Notes under the pieces: generated by a model
What the model was told of the DNA's origin: nothing
Seen by the model: only the letters and a program-made list of their open reading frames with translations
Database searches by the model: none
In this document: one piece after another, positions 27,184 through 36,499 of the stretch
How positions within the stretch are numbered: the stretch's first letter is position 1
How the letters are laid out: each line of letters starts with the position of its first letter
Assembly (NCBI GenBank): GCA_020637555.1
Contig: JACKKF010000001.1
Span: 1-64,000 of the forward strand
Direction of reading: 5' to 3'
Length of the DNA stretch: 64,000 nt
Origin: Rhodobacter sp.
GTDB taxonomy: Bacteria > Pseudomonadota > Alphaproteobacteria > Rhodobacterales > Rhodobacteraceae
Translations under genes and position numbers: made by a program

Positions 27184-27212
27184 AAAAAGCGCACCCCTGG
27201 GTGCGCTTTTTT
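27184..27212 (+). terminator. Rho-independent terminator after rpsT
   Basis: AAAAAGCGCACCC...GGTGCGCTTTTTT: an 8-bp GC stem flanked by A- and T-runs, so it can work in both directions. Confidence 0.9.
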
Positions 27213-27586
27213 CATGCGTCGTGGGGGGCGGCTGTGGCACGAAACCCACGCTGTTCCGATTCCTTTTTGTAACAGGTGCTGTCAAGCAAGTTGTTCGGTG
27301 GACGGGCCCGCGGACCTGTTGCTAGCTTGCCCCTGCGATTCACAAAGCCCTGGGGGGGTCGTCTGAAACGCGTTGATGTGCTTGATCGGGCCGGCAGGTC
27401 CGGTGTCGTTGCTGTTGCCTGTGTTCCGTTGCGCATCGCGCAATCCGCCCCCCTGTCGTTTTCGGCATGACCTGCTGCCGGGTCATGGGGTTTGTGGCGT
27501 GTCAGTGGAACCCGGAGAAACCGGGCCAAACAAACAATAACTGGAAGAACCCGCGTTTCTTTTTGCGGGCCATGGGTCGGGACAGA
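27213..27586. other. rpsT-dnaA intergenic region
   Basis: This 374-base stretch should contain the dnaA promoter. I found no perfect DnaA box, no AT-rich unwinding element and no good -35/-10 pair. A short hairpin CCCGC-N10-GCGGG (27551-27570) lies just upstream of the dnaA start. An in-frame extension of dnaA to 27467 is open but has no family-like residues. Confidence 0.45.
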
Positions 27587-28960
27587 ATGACAAACGGTGT
27601 GTGGGGCGATGCGCAAAGCAAACTCAAGAGACTGGTCGGCGACAACAATTTCACGACCTGGATCGCCCCTCTGGAACTGACGCGAATCGACGGCGGTGTC
27701 GCCCAGCTCAGCGCGCCGACGAACTTCATCGCCAATTGGGTCACCCGGAATTACGCCGATCAGATCGTCGGCGTCCTGAACGCCCGGGGATCGGTGGCCC
27801 AGCGAATCGAAATCACCGTTCTGCCCCGCAGCCCCCAAACCCAGGAACGTGTCCAGCGCACCCTGGCCTCGGTCGAGCCCGCGCCCCGCCCGGCCCAGCC
27901 GCCCCGCGCCGATGACGACCTTCCCGGCGCGGTGCTGGATGCACGGTTCACCTTTGACAATTTCGTTGTCGGCAAACCCAACGCTCTGGCCCATGCCGCC
28001 GCGCGCCGCGTGGCCGAAGGGGGCGCGGCGGCCTTCAACCCGCTGTTCCTTTATGGTGGCGTCGGCCTGGGCAAGACCCATCTCATGCATGCCATCGCCT
28101 GGGAACTTCAGGCCCGCAATCCCAACGCGCGGGTGCTGTATCTCAGCGCCGAACAGTTCATGTATCGCTTCGTGCAGGCGCTGCGCGAAAAGCAGATCAT
28201 GGATTTCAAGAGCCTGTTCCGCTCCGTCGACATCCTGATGGTCGATGACGTCCAGTTCATCGCCGGCAAGGAATCGACGCAGGAGGAATTCTTCCATACC
28301 TTCAATGCCTTGATCGATCAGAACAAGCAGATCGTGATTTCCGCCGATCGCGCACCCGGCGAGATCAAGGACCTCGAGGAACGCATCAAGAGCCGCCTGT
28401 CCTCGGGGCTGGTGGTCGATCTGCACCCCACCGACTACGAATTGCGTCTGGGCATCCTGCAACAGAAGGTCGACCAGAATCGCGCCACCTATGGCGAGGT
28501 CGCGATCGCCGGCGACGTGCTGGAATTCCTCGCGCATCGCATCACCACCAACGTCCGCGTCCTGGAAGGCGCGCTGACGCGGCTTTTCGCCCTGGCCTCG
28601 CTGCTGGGACGTGAGGTGACGCTGGATCTGGCGCAGGACTGTCTGGCGGACATCCTGCGCTCGTCCGAACGCAAGGTCACGGTCGAGGAAATCCAGCGCA
28701 AGGTTGCCGAACATTACAACATCCGCCTGTCCGACATGATCGGCCCCAAGCGGCTGCGCACCATCGCCCGGCCCCGGCAGATCGCGATGTATCTGGCCAA
28801 GCAGATGACCACCCGTTCGCTGCCCGAGATCGGCCGCCGTTTCGGAGGCCGCGATCACACCACCATCCTGCATGGTGTTCGCAAGGTCGAGGAACTGCGC
28901 GCCAGCGATTCGCAGTTGAGCGAGGACCTGGATCTGTTGCGGCGGCTTCTGGAAAGCTGA
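27587..28960 (+). CDS. dnaA: Chromosomal replication initiator DnaA
   Basis: From ATG 27587 the protein has 457 residues. Domain I is VWGDAQSKLKRLVGDNNFTTW, the AAA+ domain has Walker A GGVGLGKTHLMHA and Walker B ILMVDDVQFIAG, and the C-terminal helix-turn-helix carries RFGGRDHTTILHGVRKVEEL, which reads the DnaA box. It opens the origin to start replication. I chose this start because MTNGVWGDAQ matches other DnaA N-termini; ATG at 27572 is also in frame. It is followed by dnaN. Confidence 0.97.
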   Translation: MTNGVWGDAQSKLKRLVGDNNFTTWIAPLELTRIDGGVAQLSAPTNFIANWVTRNYADQIVGVLNARGSVAQRIEITVLPRSPQTQERVQRTLASVEPAPRPAQPPRADDDLPGAVLDARFTFDNFVVGKPNALAHAAARRVAEGGAAAFNPLFLYGGVGLGKTHLMHAIAWELQARNPNARVLYLSAEQFMYRFVQALREKQIMDFKSLFRSVDILMVDDVQFIAGKESTQEEFFHTFNALIDQNKQIVISADRAPGEIKDLEERIKSRLSSGLVVDLHPTDYELRLGILQQKVDQNRATYGEVAIAGDVLEFLAHRITTNVRVLEGALTRLFALASLLGREVTLDLAQDCLADILRSSERKVTVEEIQRKVAEHYNIRLSDMIGPKRLRTIARPRQIAMYLAKQMTTRSLPEIGRRFGGRDHTTILHGVRKVEELRASDSQLSEDLDLLRRLLES

Positions 28961-29062
28961 CCTTGACGCGGCCCGCAAAGGGCCGCAAACAAACAGGAAC
29001 AGAACAAGACTGGCCGGGCCGGCTCCTGTCGGCACCGGCCTGATGTGTCGGAGGGTATCGCG

Positions 29063-30181
29063 ATGAAGCTGAGCATCGAACGCGCAACGCTGCTGAAGGC
29101 CGTGAGCCAGGCACAATCCGTGGTCGAGCGCCGCAACACCATTCCGATCCTGGCGAATGTGCTGATCGAGGCCGAGGGCAACACCGTATCGTTCCGCGCC
29201 ACCGACCTGGATATCGAGGTCGTGGACAAGGCCCCCGCCATGGTCGAACGCGCGGGCGCGACCACGGTCTCGGCGGTCATGCTGCACGAGATCGTGCGCA
29301 AGCTGCCCGATGGCGCGCTGGTTTCGCTGACCGACGATCCCCGCACCGGCCGCCTGACGGTCGAAGCCGGGCGCTCGACCTTCGCGCTGGCCACCCTCCC
29401 GCGCGAGGATTTCCCGGTCATGGCCTCGTCCGAATACCAGACCAATTTCAGCGCCAGGTCCGGTGTCCTGCGTCGCCTGTTCGAAAAGTCGAAATTCGCG
29501 ATCTCGACCGAGGAAACCCGCTATTATCTGAACGGCGTCTATCTGCATGTGGCCGAGGGCGAGGACGGTCGCGTCCTGCGCTGCGTTGCCACCGATGGCC
29601 ACCGTCTCGCCCGCATCGACGCCCCCCTTCCCGCCGGCGCCGAGGGGATGCCCGGCGTGATCGTCCCGCGCAAGACCGTCAACGAATTGCGCAAGCTGCT
29701 CGAGGATGACGAAGCCGATATCGCCATTTCCGTCAGCGAAACCAAGGTGCGGTTCGCAACCTCGGAAATCGCCCTGACGTCCAAGGTGATCGACGGCACC
29801 TTCCCCGATTACACCCGGGTGATTCCGACCGGCAACACCAAGCGGCTGGAAGTGGACGCAAGCGAATTCGCCAAGGCGGTGGACCGCGTGGCGACCGTGT
29901 CGTCCGAACGCTCGCGCGCCGTGAAGCTGATCCTGGAAGAAGACAAGGTGACGCTGACCGTGAATTCGCCCGACAGTGGCATGGCGCAGGAAGAGCTGGT
30001 CGTGGCTTACGGCGATGACCGTCTGGAAATCGGCTTCAACGCGAAATACCTGCTGGAAATCGCCAGCCAGATCGACCGCGAGAATGCCGTGTTCATGCTG
30101 AATGCCTCGGGCGACCCGGCGCTGGTGCGCGAGGGTTCGGATTCCTCGGCGGTCTATGTCGTGATGCCGATGCGCGTCTGA
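29063..30181 (+). CDS. dnaN: DNA polymerase III beta subunit (sliding clamp)
   Basis: The 372-residue protein begins MKLSIERATLLKAVSQAQSV and ends YVVMPMRV, the typical start and C-terminal MPMR(V/L) of the beta clamp, with three similar domains of about 120 residues. It encircles DNA and tethers polymerase III. GGAGGG lies upstream of ATG 29063. It forms the classic dnaA-dnaN-recF-gyrB order. Confidence 0.97.
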   Translation: MKLSIERATLLKAVSQAQSVVERRNTIPILANVLIEAEGNTVSFRATDLDIEVVDKAPAMVERAGATTVSAVMLHEIVRKLPDGALVSLTDDPRTGRLTVEAGRSTFALATLPREDFPVMASSEYQTNFSARSGVLRRLFEKSKFAISTEETRYYLNGVYLHVAEGEDGRVLRCVATDGHRLARIDAPLPAGAEGMPGVIVPRKTVNELRKLLEDDEADIAISVSETKVRFATSEIALTSKVIDGTFPDYTRVIPTGNTKRLEVDASEFAKAVDRVATVSSERSRAVKLILEEDKVTLTVNSPDSGMAQEELVVAYGDDRLEIGFNAKYLLEIASQIDRENAVFMLNASGDPALVREGSDSSAVYVVMPMRV

Positions 30182-30290
30182 CACGACCGCGCCCATCATC
30201 TTGTCCCAAATACGCTGGGGGGTGAATTCGGCGCAGCCGAAGAGGGGGGCAAGGCCCCCCTGACCGCGCCAAACCGTCCGTCGGGGTTTC

Positions 30291-31388
30291 ATGTCGCTCC
30301 ACCTCACCCGCCTCACGCTGTCGCAGTTCCGCTCGCATCCTCGGGTTCAGGCGGTGTTCGACGGCCGCCCGGTCGCCCTCTATGGTGACAATGGCGCGGG
30401 CAAGACCAACCTGCTGGAAGCGGTCTCGCTGCTGTCTCCCGGGCGCGGCCTCAGACGCGCGACGCCTGAGGACCTGATCGGCCGGCAGGCCGGGCTGGGC
30501 TGGCGGATCGAGGCCGAGCTGCTGCGCGGCGACACCCCGCACGAAATCCTGACCGAGGCCCGTCCAGGCCAGCCCCGGTCCGTCCGCATCGACGCCAAGG
30601 CGCAGCCGCAATCCGCGCTGGGTCAGCTTGCGCCGATGTTGTGGCTGACACCCGCCATGGACCGGCTGTGGATCGAAGGGGCGGAAGGCCGCCGGCGGTT
30701 TCTGGACCGCCTGGTGCTGGGCTTTACCCCTGACCACGCCGAGGCCGCGCTGGGCTACGACAAGGCCATGCGCGAACGGAACCGGCTGCTGCGCGAGGGC
30801 GTCTCCGATGCCGCCTGGTATGTGGCACTGGAACAGCGCATGGCGCTGTGCGGGGCGCAGATGACGCAGAACCGCCGCGCCGCCCTGGCCCGACTGGAGA
30901 GCGCCACCGATCCCTCCAGCCCGTTTCCGCAGGCCGATCTGGCGCTGCTGGACGACTCGCCTGATACCGAATCCGATCTGGCCCGCGCCCTGGCCGAAGG
31001 GCGGCGGCGCGACATGCAGGCCGGGCGCAGCCTGGTCGGGCCGCATCGCGCCGACCTGGGCGCGCTGTGGCTCGCCCGCGGAATGCCCGCCGCGCAATGT
31101 TCGACCGGGGAACAGAAGGCCCTGCTCATCGCGACGGTGCTTGCACACGCGCGGGCGCTGGCCCGGGATCAGGGCCTGGCGCCCGTTCTGCTGCTGGACG
31201 AGGTGGCCGCGCATCTCGATGAGGGGCGGCGCGCCGCTCTCTATGACGCGCTGTGCGCCTTGGGGGCGCAGGCCTTTCTCACCGGGACCGGGCCCGAACT
31301 GTTCACCCCGCTGGGCGCCCGGGCGCAAGCGTTCCTGGTCACCGAAACCGCGGGACACTCGCGGTTGCAAGAGGTTTGCCTGCCATGA
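30291..31388 (+). CDS. recF: DNA replication and repair protein RecF
   Basis: The 365-residue protein has Walker A GDNGAGKTN near residue 30, the signature STGEQKALLIATVLAHA near 267 and Walker B LLLDEVAAHLDEG near 300. RecF helps load RecA at single-strand gaps. It is slightly compact but normal for the order. Its stop overlaps the ATG of the VOC gene (ATGA), so it is co-transcribed with two unrelated genes placed between recF and gyrB. Confidence 0.95.
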   Translation: MSLHLTRLTLSQFRSHPRVQAVFDGRPVALYGDNGAGKTNLLEAVSLLSPGRGLRRATPEDLIGRQAGLGWRIEAELLRGDTPHEILTEARPGQPRSVRIDAKAQPQSALGQLAPMLWLTPAMDRLWIEGAEGRRRFLDRLVLGFTPDHAEAALGYDKAMRERNRLLREGVSDAAWYVALEQRMALCGAQMTQNRRAALARLESATDPSSPFPQADLALLDDSPDTESDLARALAEGRRRDMQAGRSLVGPHRADLGALWLARGMPAAQCSTGEQKALLIATVLAHARALARDQGLAPVLLLDEVAAHLDEGRRAALYDALCALGAQAFLTGTGPELFTPLGARAQAFLVTETAGHSRLQEVCLP

Positions 31389-31801
31389 CCCCTCAACGCA
31401 TCACGCTGGTAACCCTGGGCGTGGCCGATCTGGCCCGCGCCAAAGGCTTTTATGCCGCGCTGGGCTGGCACGGCGATGATACCAACCCGGGCGTGGTTTT
31501 CTATGACCTTGGCGGCATGAAGATGGCGCTGTTCGGGCGCGAGGCCCTGGCCCAGGATCAGGGCCAATCCCCGGCCGCGCTGGGCACCGGCGCCGTGACA
31601 TTGGCCCAGAACTACCCCTCGGTGGCCGAGGTGGACGCAGCCTATGCGCAGGCCCTCGCGGCGGGTGCAACCGCGCTGAAACCACCCCGCGCGGTGTTCT
31701 GGGGCGGCTATTCCGGCTATTTCGCCGACCCCGACGGCCATGTCTGGGAACTGGCGCACAACCCGTTCTGGCCGCTCGACGCCGAAGGTCGGCTGGCATG
31801 A
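31385..31801 (+). CDS. VOC (glyoxalase-fold) family protein
   Basis: The 138-residue protein has paired beta-alpha-beta-beta-beta modules: ITLVTLGVADLARAKGFYAALGW and then YSGYFADPDGHVWELAHNPFW. The terminal Glu in HVWELAHNP is a normal metal ligand position. Substrate is unknown; family members include glyoxalase I, dioxygenases and resistance proteins. It overlaps recF by four bases and the LysE gene by four bases. Confidence 0.88.
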   Translation: MTPQRITLVTLGVADLARAKGFYAALGWHGDDTNPGVVFYDLGGMKMALFGREALAQDQGQSPAALGTGAVTLAQNYPSVAEVDAAYAQALAAGATALKPPRAVFWGGYSGYFADPDGHVWELAHNPFWPLDAEGRLA

Positions 31802-32421
31802 TGACCGTCACGCTTCAGGAACTGCTGCTCTATGCGGGTGGCATGGCGGTGCTGTGGGCGATCCCCGGCCCGGTCTGGGTGGCCCTGACCGCGCGCGCGC
31901 TGTCCGGCGGCATGGCCGCCGCCTGGCCGCTGGCGGTGGGTGTCGCGCTGGGGGATCTGGTCTGGCCGCTTTGCGCGATCTTCGGCCTCAGCTGGATTCT
32001 GTCGGTCTATGGCGACTTCCTGTCCGCGCTCAGATGGGTCGCGGCCGGGGTCTTTCTGGTCATGGGCGTGCTGTTGCTGCGGGCCCCGGCGCGGGCACCC
32101 GACGCCGACAGCCGCATGACACGGCCCGGGATCCTGCCCGGCTTTGCCGTTGGCGTGGCGGCGGTCATCGGCAACCCCAAGGCGATCCTGTTCTACATGG
32201 GCGTGTTGCCCGGGTTCTTCGATCTCAGCCGTGTGACCGGCGCCGACATCGCGGCGATCATCGGCGTTTCGGCCACGGTGCCGATGCTGGGCAATCTGGG
32301 GTTGGCGCTGTTTCTGCATCGCGCCCGCCAGCTTTTGCGCAGCCCGCGCGCACTGGCGCGCCTGAACAAGGTGTCAGGCGGGTTGCTGATCCTTGTGGGC
32401 CTGGTCATCCCCTTCACCTGA
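31798..32421 (+). CDS. LysE family amino acid exporter
   Basis: The 207-residue membrane protein has about six hydrophobic segments, the LysE-family N-terminus with IPGPVWVALTARALSGG and the middle motif AVIGNPKAILFYMGVLPGFF. It would export amino acids or similar small molecules from the cytoplasm. It starts within the VOC gene stop (ATGATG), and is followed by an 81-base spacer before gyrB. Confidence 0.9.
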   Translation: MMTVTLQELLLYAGGMAVLWAIPGPVWVALTARALSGGMAAAWPLAVGVALGDLVWPLCAIFGLSWILSVYGDFLSALRWVAAGVFLVMGVLLLRAPARAPDADSRMTRPGILPGFAVGVAAVIGNPKAILFYMGVLPGFFDLSRVTGADIAAIIGVSATVPMLGNLGLALFLHRARQLLRSPRALARLNKVSGGLLILVGLVIPFT

Positions 32422-32502
32422 CGCCCCAAATCTTGTGTCCGGCGCGTGACAACCCCCCCGGAATCCGCTATCAGTCGTGCAGTATAATCACGGACGGACG
32501 GC

Positions 32503-34941
32503 ATGACGGCTCAACCCGCCCCGCGCGAGGAATACGGCGCGGATTCCATCAAGGTTCTCAAGGGTCTGGACGCGGTGCGCAAGCGCCCGGGGATGTATAT
32601 CGGCGATACCGATGACGGCTCGGGCCTGCATCACATGGTCTACGAGGTCGTCGATAACGGCATTGACGAGGCCTTGGCCGGTCACGCGACCTCGGTGATC
32701 GTGAAGATCCATGCCGACAACAGCGTGTCGGTGCGCGACAACGGGCGCGGCATTCCGACCGACATCCATGCGGAAGAGGGGGTCTCGGCGGCCGAGGTCA
32801 TCATGACCCAACTGCACGCCGGCGGGAAATTCGACCAGAACAGCTACAAGGTTTCCGGCGGCCTTCACGGCGTTGGCGTTTCGGTGGTGAACGCGCTGTC
32901 CGACTGGCTGGAACTGCGTATCTGGCGCAGCGGCAAGGAATGGGTCGCGCGGTTCGAAAACGGCAACACGGTCGACCACCTGCGCGAGGTCGGCCCCGCC
33001 GCCGAGGGCGAGAAAGGCACCGAGGTGCGCTTCCTGGCCTCGGCCAAGACGAACCGGCCGGACGGCACGTTCTCGAACCTGGAATACAGCTTCAAGACGC
33101 TGGAAAACCGCCTGCGCGAGTTGGCGTTCCTCAACAGCGGCGTGCATATCGTCATCGAGGACGAGCGCCCCGCCGAACCCCTGAAATCCGAATTCTGCTA
33201 TGAGGGCGGGGTGCGCGAATTCGTGCGCTTCCTGGACCGCTCGAAACAGCCGGTCATGCCAGAGCCGATCTTCATTGCCGGCGAAAAGGATGGCATCGGG
33301 GTCGAGGTGGCGATGTGGTGGAATGACAGCTACCACGAAAACGTCCTGCCCTTCACCAACAACATTCCGCAGCGCGATGGCGGCACCCACATGGCGGGCT
33401 TTCGCGGCGCGCTGACACGCACGATCACCAAATACGCGCAGGAAAGCGGCATCGCGAAAAAGGAAAAGATCGCCTTTTCCGGCGATGACGCGCGCGAGGG
33501 GCTGACCTGCGTCCTGTCGGTCAAGGTGCCCGATCCCAAGTTCAGCTCGCAGACCAAGGACAAGCTGGTCTCCTCCGAGGTGCGCCCCGCGGTCGAAAAC
33601 CTGGTGAACGAGAAACTGGGCGAGTGGTTCGAGGAAAACCCCGGCCCTGCCCGCCAGATCGTCGGCAAGATCATCGAGGCCGCGCTGGCCCGCGAGGCCG
33701 CCCGCAAGGCGCGCGACCTGACCCGCCGCAAGACCGCGCTGGATGTCGCCAGCCTGCCCGGCAAGCTGGCCGATTGCCAGGAACGCGACCCCGCGAAATC
33801 CGAACTCTTCCTGGTCGAGGGGGACTCGGCCGGCGGCTCGGCCAAACAGGGGCGGTCCCGCCAGAACCAGGCGGTCCTCCCCCTGCGCGGCAAGATCCTG
33901 AACGTGGAACGCGCCCGCTTTGACCGGATGCTGTCGTCGCAGGAAATCGGCACGCTGATCACCGCGATGGGCACCGGCATCGGGCGCGACGAATTCGACC
34001 TGTCCAAGCTGCGCTACCACAAGATCGTCATCATGACCGACGCCGACGTGGACGGCGCGCATATCCGCACGCTGCTGCTGACGTTCTTTTTCCGCCAGAT
34101 GCCGCAGCTGATCGAGGCCGGGCATCTCTATATCGCCGAACCGCCGCTCTACAAGGTCGCGCGCGGCAAGTCCGAGGTCTACCTCAAGGATCAGCCCGCG
34201 CTCGAGGATTACCTGATCGCCCAGGGGATCGACGGCGCCATCCTGAAGCTGAAAACCGGCGAGGAGATCGCCGGCGGCGACCTGCACCGCGTGGTCGAGG
34301 CGGCGCGCAGCTTCCGCCGCGTTCTGGACGCCTTCCCCACGCATTATCCGCGCGGAATTCTGGAACAGGCGGCGCTGGCAGGGGCCTTTGACCCGGGCCG
34401 CGCGGATGCCGATCTTCAGGCGGTGGCCGACGATGTGGCGCGGCGGCTGGACATGGTCGCCAAGGAATACGAACGCGGCTGGACCGGACGGATCACGCAG
34501 GACCACGGAATCAAGCTGTCGCGGATCCTGCGCGGGGTCGAAGAACTGCGCACCCTCGATGGCGCGGTCCTGCGTTCGGGCGAGGCGCGGCGGCTGTCGC
34601 GGATTTCGGGCGAGACGCGCGCTGTTTATGCCGATGCCTCGGCCCTCGGCCGGCGCGATCGGTCACAGATCATCCACGGGCCCATCGATCTGTTGCAGGC
34701 GATGCTGGACGAGGGCCAGCGCGGCCTGACGCTGCAACGCTACAAGGGTCTGGGCGAGATGAACCCCGAACAACTGTGGGAGACCACGCTGGACCCCGAG
34801 GCCCGCACCCTGCTGCAGGTCCGGATCGAGGACGTGGCCGAGGCCGACGACATCTTTTCCAAGCTGATGGGCGATGTGGTGGAACCGCGCCGAGAGTTCA
34901 TCCAGCGCAATGCCTTGAGCGTGGAAAACCTGGACGCATGA
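32503..34941 (+). CDS. gyrB: DNA gyrase subunit B
   Basis: The 812-residue protein shows the GHKL ATP site (EVVDNGIDEALAGHA, DNGRGIPTDIHAEEG, GGLHGVGVSVVNALS), the TOPRIM motifs (LFLVEGDSAGGSAKQGRSR; IVIMTDADVDGAHIRTLLLT) and the C-terminal QRYKGLGEMNPEQLWETT. It supplies ATPase and part of the cleavage core of gyrase. TATAAT at 32483-32488, 14 bases before the ATG, is a probable -10 element, implying a very short leader; no good -35 lies 17 bases upstream. Confidence 0.97.
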   Translation: MTAQPAPREEYGADSIKVLKGLDAVRKRPGMYIGDTDDGSGLHHMVYEVVDNGIDEALAGHATSVIVKIHADNSVSVRDNGRGIPTDIHAEEGVSAAEVIMTQLHAGGKFDQNSYKVSGGLHGVGVSVVNALSDWLELRIWRSGKEWVARFENGNTVDHLREVGPAAEGEKGTEVRFLASAKTNRPDGTFSNLEYSFKTLENRLRELAFLNSGVHIVIEDERPAEPLKSEFCYEGGVREFVRFLDRSKQPVMPEPIFIAGEKDGIGVEVAMWWNDSYHENVLPFTNNIPQRDGGTHMAGFRGALTRTITKYAQESGIAKKEKIAFSGDDAREGLTCVLSVKVPDPKFSSQTKDKLVSSEVRPAVENLVNEKLGEWFEENPGPARQIVGKIIEAALAREAARKARDLTRRKTALDVASLPGKLADCQERDPAKSELFLVEGDSAGGSAKQGRSRQNQAVLPLRGKILNVERARFDRMLSSQEIGTLITAMGTGIGRDEFDLSKLRYHKIVIMTDADVDGAHIRTLLLTFFFRQMPQLIEAGHLYIAEPPLYKVARGKSEVYLKDQPALEDYLIAQGIDGAILKLKTGEEIAGGDLHRVVEAARSFRRVLDAFPTHYPRGILEQAALAGAFDPGRADADLQAVADDVARRLDMVAKEYERGWTGRITQDHGIKLSRILRGVEELRTLDGAVLRSGEARRLSRISGETRAVYADASALGRRDRSQIIHGPIDLLQAMLDEGQRGLTLQRYKGLGEMNPEQLWETTLDPEARTLLQVRIEDVAEADDIFSKLMGDVVEPRREFIQRNALSVENLDA

Positions 34942-34968
34942 CCCGTAAGGTGCGTGCTCGCACGCACC

Positions 34969-35949
34969 CTACCTGTCACCCCGCCCATGGGGCGCCATGA
35001 AGTCCAGCACGGGACCAATCGGCACGATGCGGTGCGGATTGATCGTCTCGTGGCTGTAATGGTAGTGCCGGGTGATGTGGTCCATGTGAACCGTCCCGGC
35101 GATACCCGGCCCCTGGTAGACATCGCGGGTATAGGCCCAGAGATTGGGGTAATCGACGATCCGGCGGCGATTGCATTTGAAATGCCCGTGATACACCGTG
35201 TCGAACCGCACCAGGGTGGTAAACAGCCGGATATCGACCTCGGTCAGCGCCGCGCCCATCACATGGCGGCTGCGCGAGAGCCGCTCTTCCAACCAGTCGA
35301 GCGTGTCGAACAGCGGTCCCACCGCGGCGTCATAGGCGGCCTGCGTGGTCGCAAACCCGGCCTTGTAGACGCCGTTGTTCAGCGTGTCATAGATCCGGGC
35401 GTTGACCGGGTCGAGGGCGTCGTGCAGGCCAACCGGCCACAGGTCCAGCGTATTGCCGGTGATACCGTCAAAGGCCGCGTTCATCATGCGGATGATTTCA
35501 GAGCTTTCGTTCGACACGATCGTGCCGGTCTCGCGGTCCCACAGAACGGGCACGGTCACCCGGCAGGTCGCCCCGGGATCCGCGCGGGTATAGATCTGGT
35601 GCAGAACCTCGGCCCCGAACAGCGTGTCGCCGGTGGCGCCGGGGAAATCGGTGCGGAACTCCCATCCGCGGGACAGCATGTCGGGGTGCACGACCGACAC
35701 GGTGACATGATCCGTCAGTCCCTTGATCTGCCGGACGATCAGCGTCCGGTGCGCCCAGGGGCAGGCGTGCGAGACATACAGATGGTAGCGCCCGCTTTCG
35801 GCCTTGAACCCGCCGCGGCCGCTCGGCCCCGGTGCGCCATCCGCCGTCACCCAGTTGCGCCACCCCGCGACGCTGCGCTTGAATGCGCCCCCGGTCGAGG
35901 CGGTGTCATACCAGGTGTCCGACCACTGGCCATCGATCAGTTGTCCCAT
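34969..35949 (-). CDS. Glutathionyl-hydroquinone reductase (Xi-class glutathione transferase)
   Basis: The 326-residue protein has the Xi-class active-site motif SHACPWAHRTLI with the catalytic Cys (about residue 63), VVHPDMLSRGWEF, VPVLWDRETGTIVSNESSEI (glutathione binding) and FKCNRRRIVDYPNLWAY in the C-terminal helical domain. These enzymes reduce glutathionyl-hydroquinones to hydroquinones with GSH. ATG 35949 has GGGAGG close upstream; an ATG at 35994 would pass through the operator-like palindrome. Confidence 0.93.
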   Translation of the reverse strand: MGQLIDGQWSDTWYDTASTGGAFKRSVAGWRNWVTADGAPGPSGRGGFKAESGRYHLYVSHACPWAHRTLIVRQIKGLTDHVTVSVVHPDMLSRGWEFRTDFPGATGDTLFGAEVLHQIYTRADPGATCRVTVPVLWDRETGTIVSNESSEIIRMMNAAFDGITGNTLDLWPVGLHDALDPVNARIYDTLNNGVYKAGFATTQAAYDAAVGPLFDTLDWLEERLSRSRHVMGAALTEVDIRLFTTLVRFDTVYHGHFKCNRRRIVDYPNLWAYTRDVYQGPGIAGTVHMDHITRHYHYSHETINPHRIVPIGPVLDFMAPHGRGDR

Positions 35950-35962
35950 GGGGCCCTCCCTT

Positions 35963-35985
35963 TGCAGAGAAATTTCGTCTCTGCA
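35963..35985. promoter_or_regulatory. Operator-like palindrome upstream of the glutathionyl-hydroquinone reductase
   Basis: TGCAGAGA-AATTTCG-TCTCTGCA has two perfect 8-base arms. It begins 14 bases upstream of the reductase ATG, a position where a bound dimeric repressor would block translation start or transcription. No regulator gene is adjacent. Confidence 0.4.
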
Positions 35986-36125
35986 CTGCCGCACGTCAAC
36001 CGCGCTGCAGGCGCAGCGTGTGTTCGTCAGCGCACAGGTTGAAAAGAACGCACGCCGTCATCGTTCGGTAACTTGTTTTTGCCAGGATCGCCGGCAACCA
36101 TATCCGCACGGGATGGGAGTCTGAT

Positions 36126-36479
36126 ATGTTCGAATTCTTGCCAGAAGACATTCGGCGCGGTCTGAAGGCCGCGCAAACCCGGGCGCAGCGAAAGAGCAGC
36201 CGGTTGAGCGTTCATGCCGGCGATGCCGTGTTTCCGATCCTGCGCCTTTGGGACAAGGGCTTTGCCGTCGACGCAAGCCGTCCGCAACCGCCACGCGGGT
36301 TTGTGGACATCTACGACGGCCCCCGCCATCTGAGCCGTGCCCTGATTGTCGCCGCGACCGAGGATAGCGGCGAAATGACCTATGAATTCAAGCGTGAGAC
36401 GGTGATCGGCACGCGGCCGATTCGCGACTATGCCGAGGACCGGACAGGGCCGGACGGGTATCTGCCCCGCCCGGCCTAG
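36126..36479 (+). CDS. Conserved hypothetical protein (117 residues)
   Basis: The gene has GGGAG seven bases before ATG 36126. The protein begins with a short helix-rich basic part (DIRRGLKAAQTRAQRKSSRL) and then a beta-rich part with DGPRHLSRALIVAATEDSG and GEMTYEFKRET. I do not assign a family; small proteins of this size and context are conserved in Rhodobacterales. There is no signal peptide or membrane segment. It is convergent with the MalY-like gene, 20 bases apart. Confidence 0.7.
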   Translation: MFEFLPEDIRRGLKAAQTRAQRKSSRLSVHAGDAVFPILRLWDKGFAVDASRPQPPRGFVDIYDGPRHLSRALIVAATEDSGEMTYEFKRETVIGTRPIRDYAEDRTGPDGYLPRPA

Positions 36480-36499
36480 ACCTTGCAGAAGCCTGGACC

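Noticed and set aside
27213..27586. Chromosomal origin between rpsT and dnaA
   Set aside because: No cluster of DnaA boxes and no AT-rich unwinding region; the nearest box-like sequences differ from consensus at two or more bases.
27212..30316. A 1034-residue minus-strand open frame opposite dnaA and dnaN
   Set aside because: It mirrors two certain genes codon by codon; high GC content leaves the opposite strand open. No recognisable domain or ribosome binding site.
32488..34506. A 672-residue minus-strand frame opposite gyrB
   Set aside because: A GC-driven shadow of gyrB, whose motifs are all present on the plus strand.
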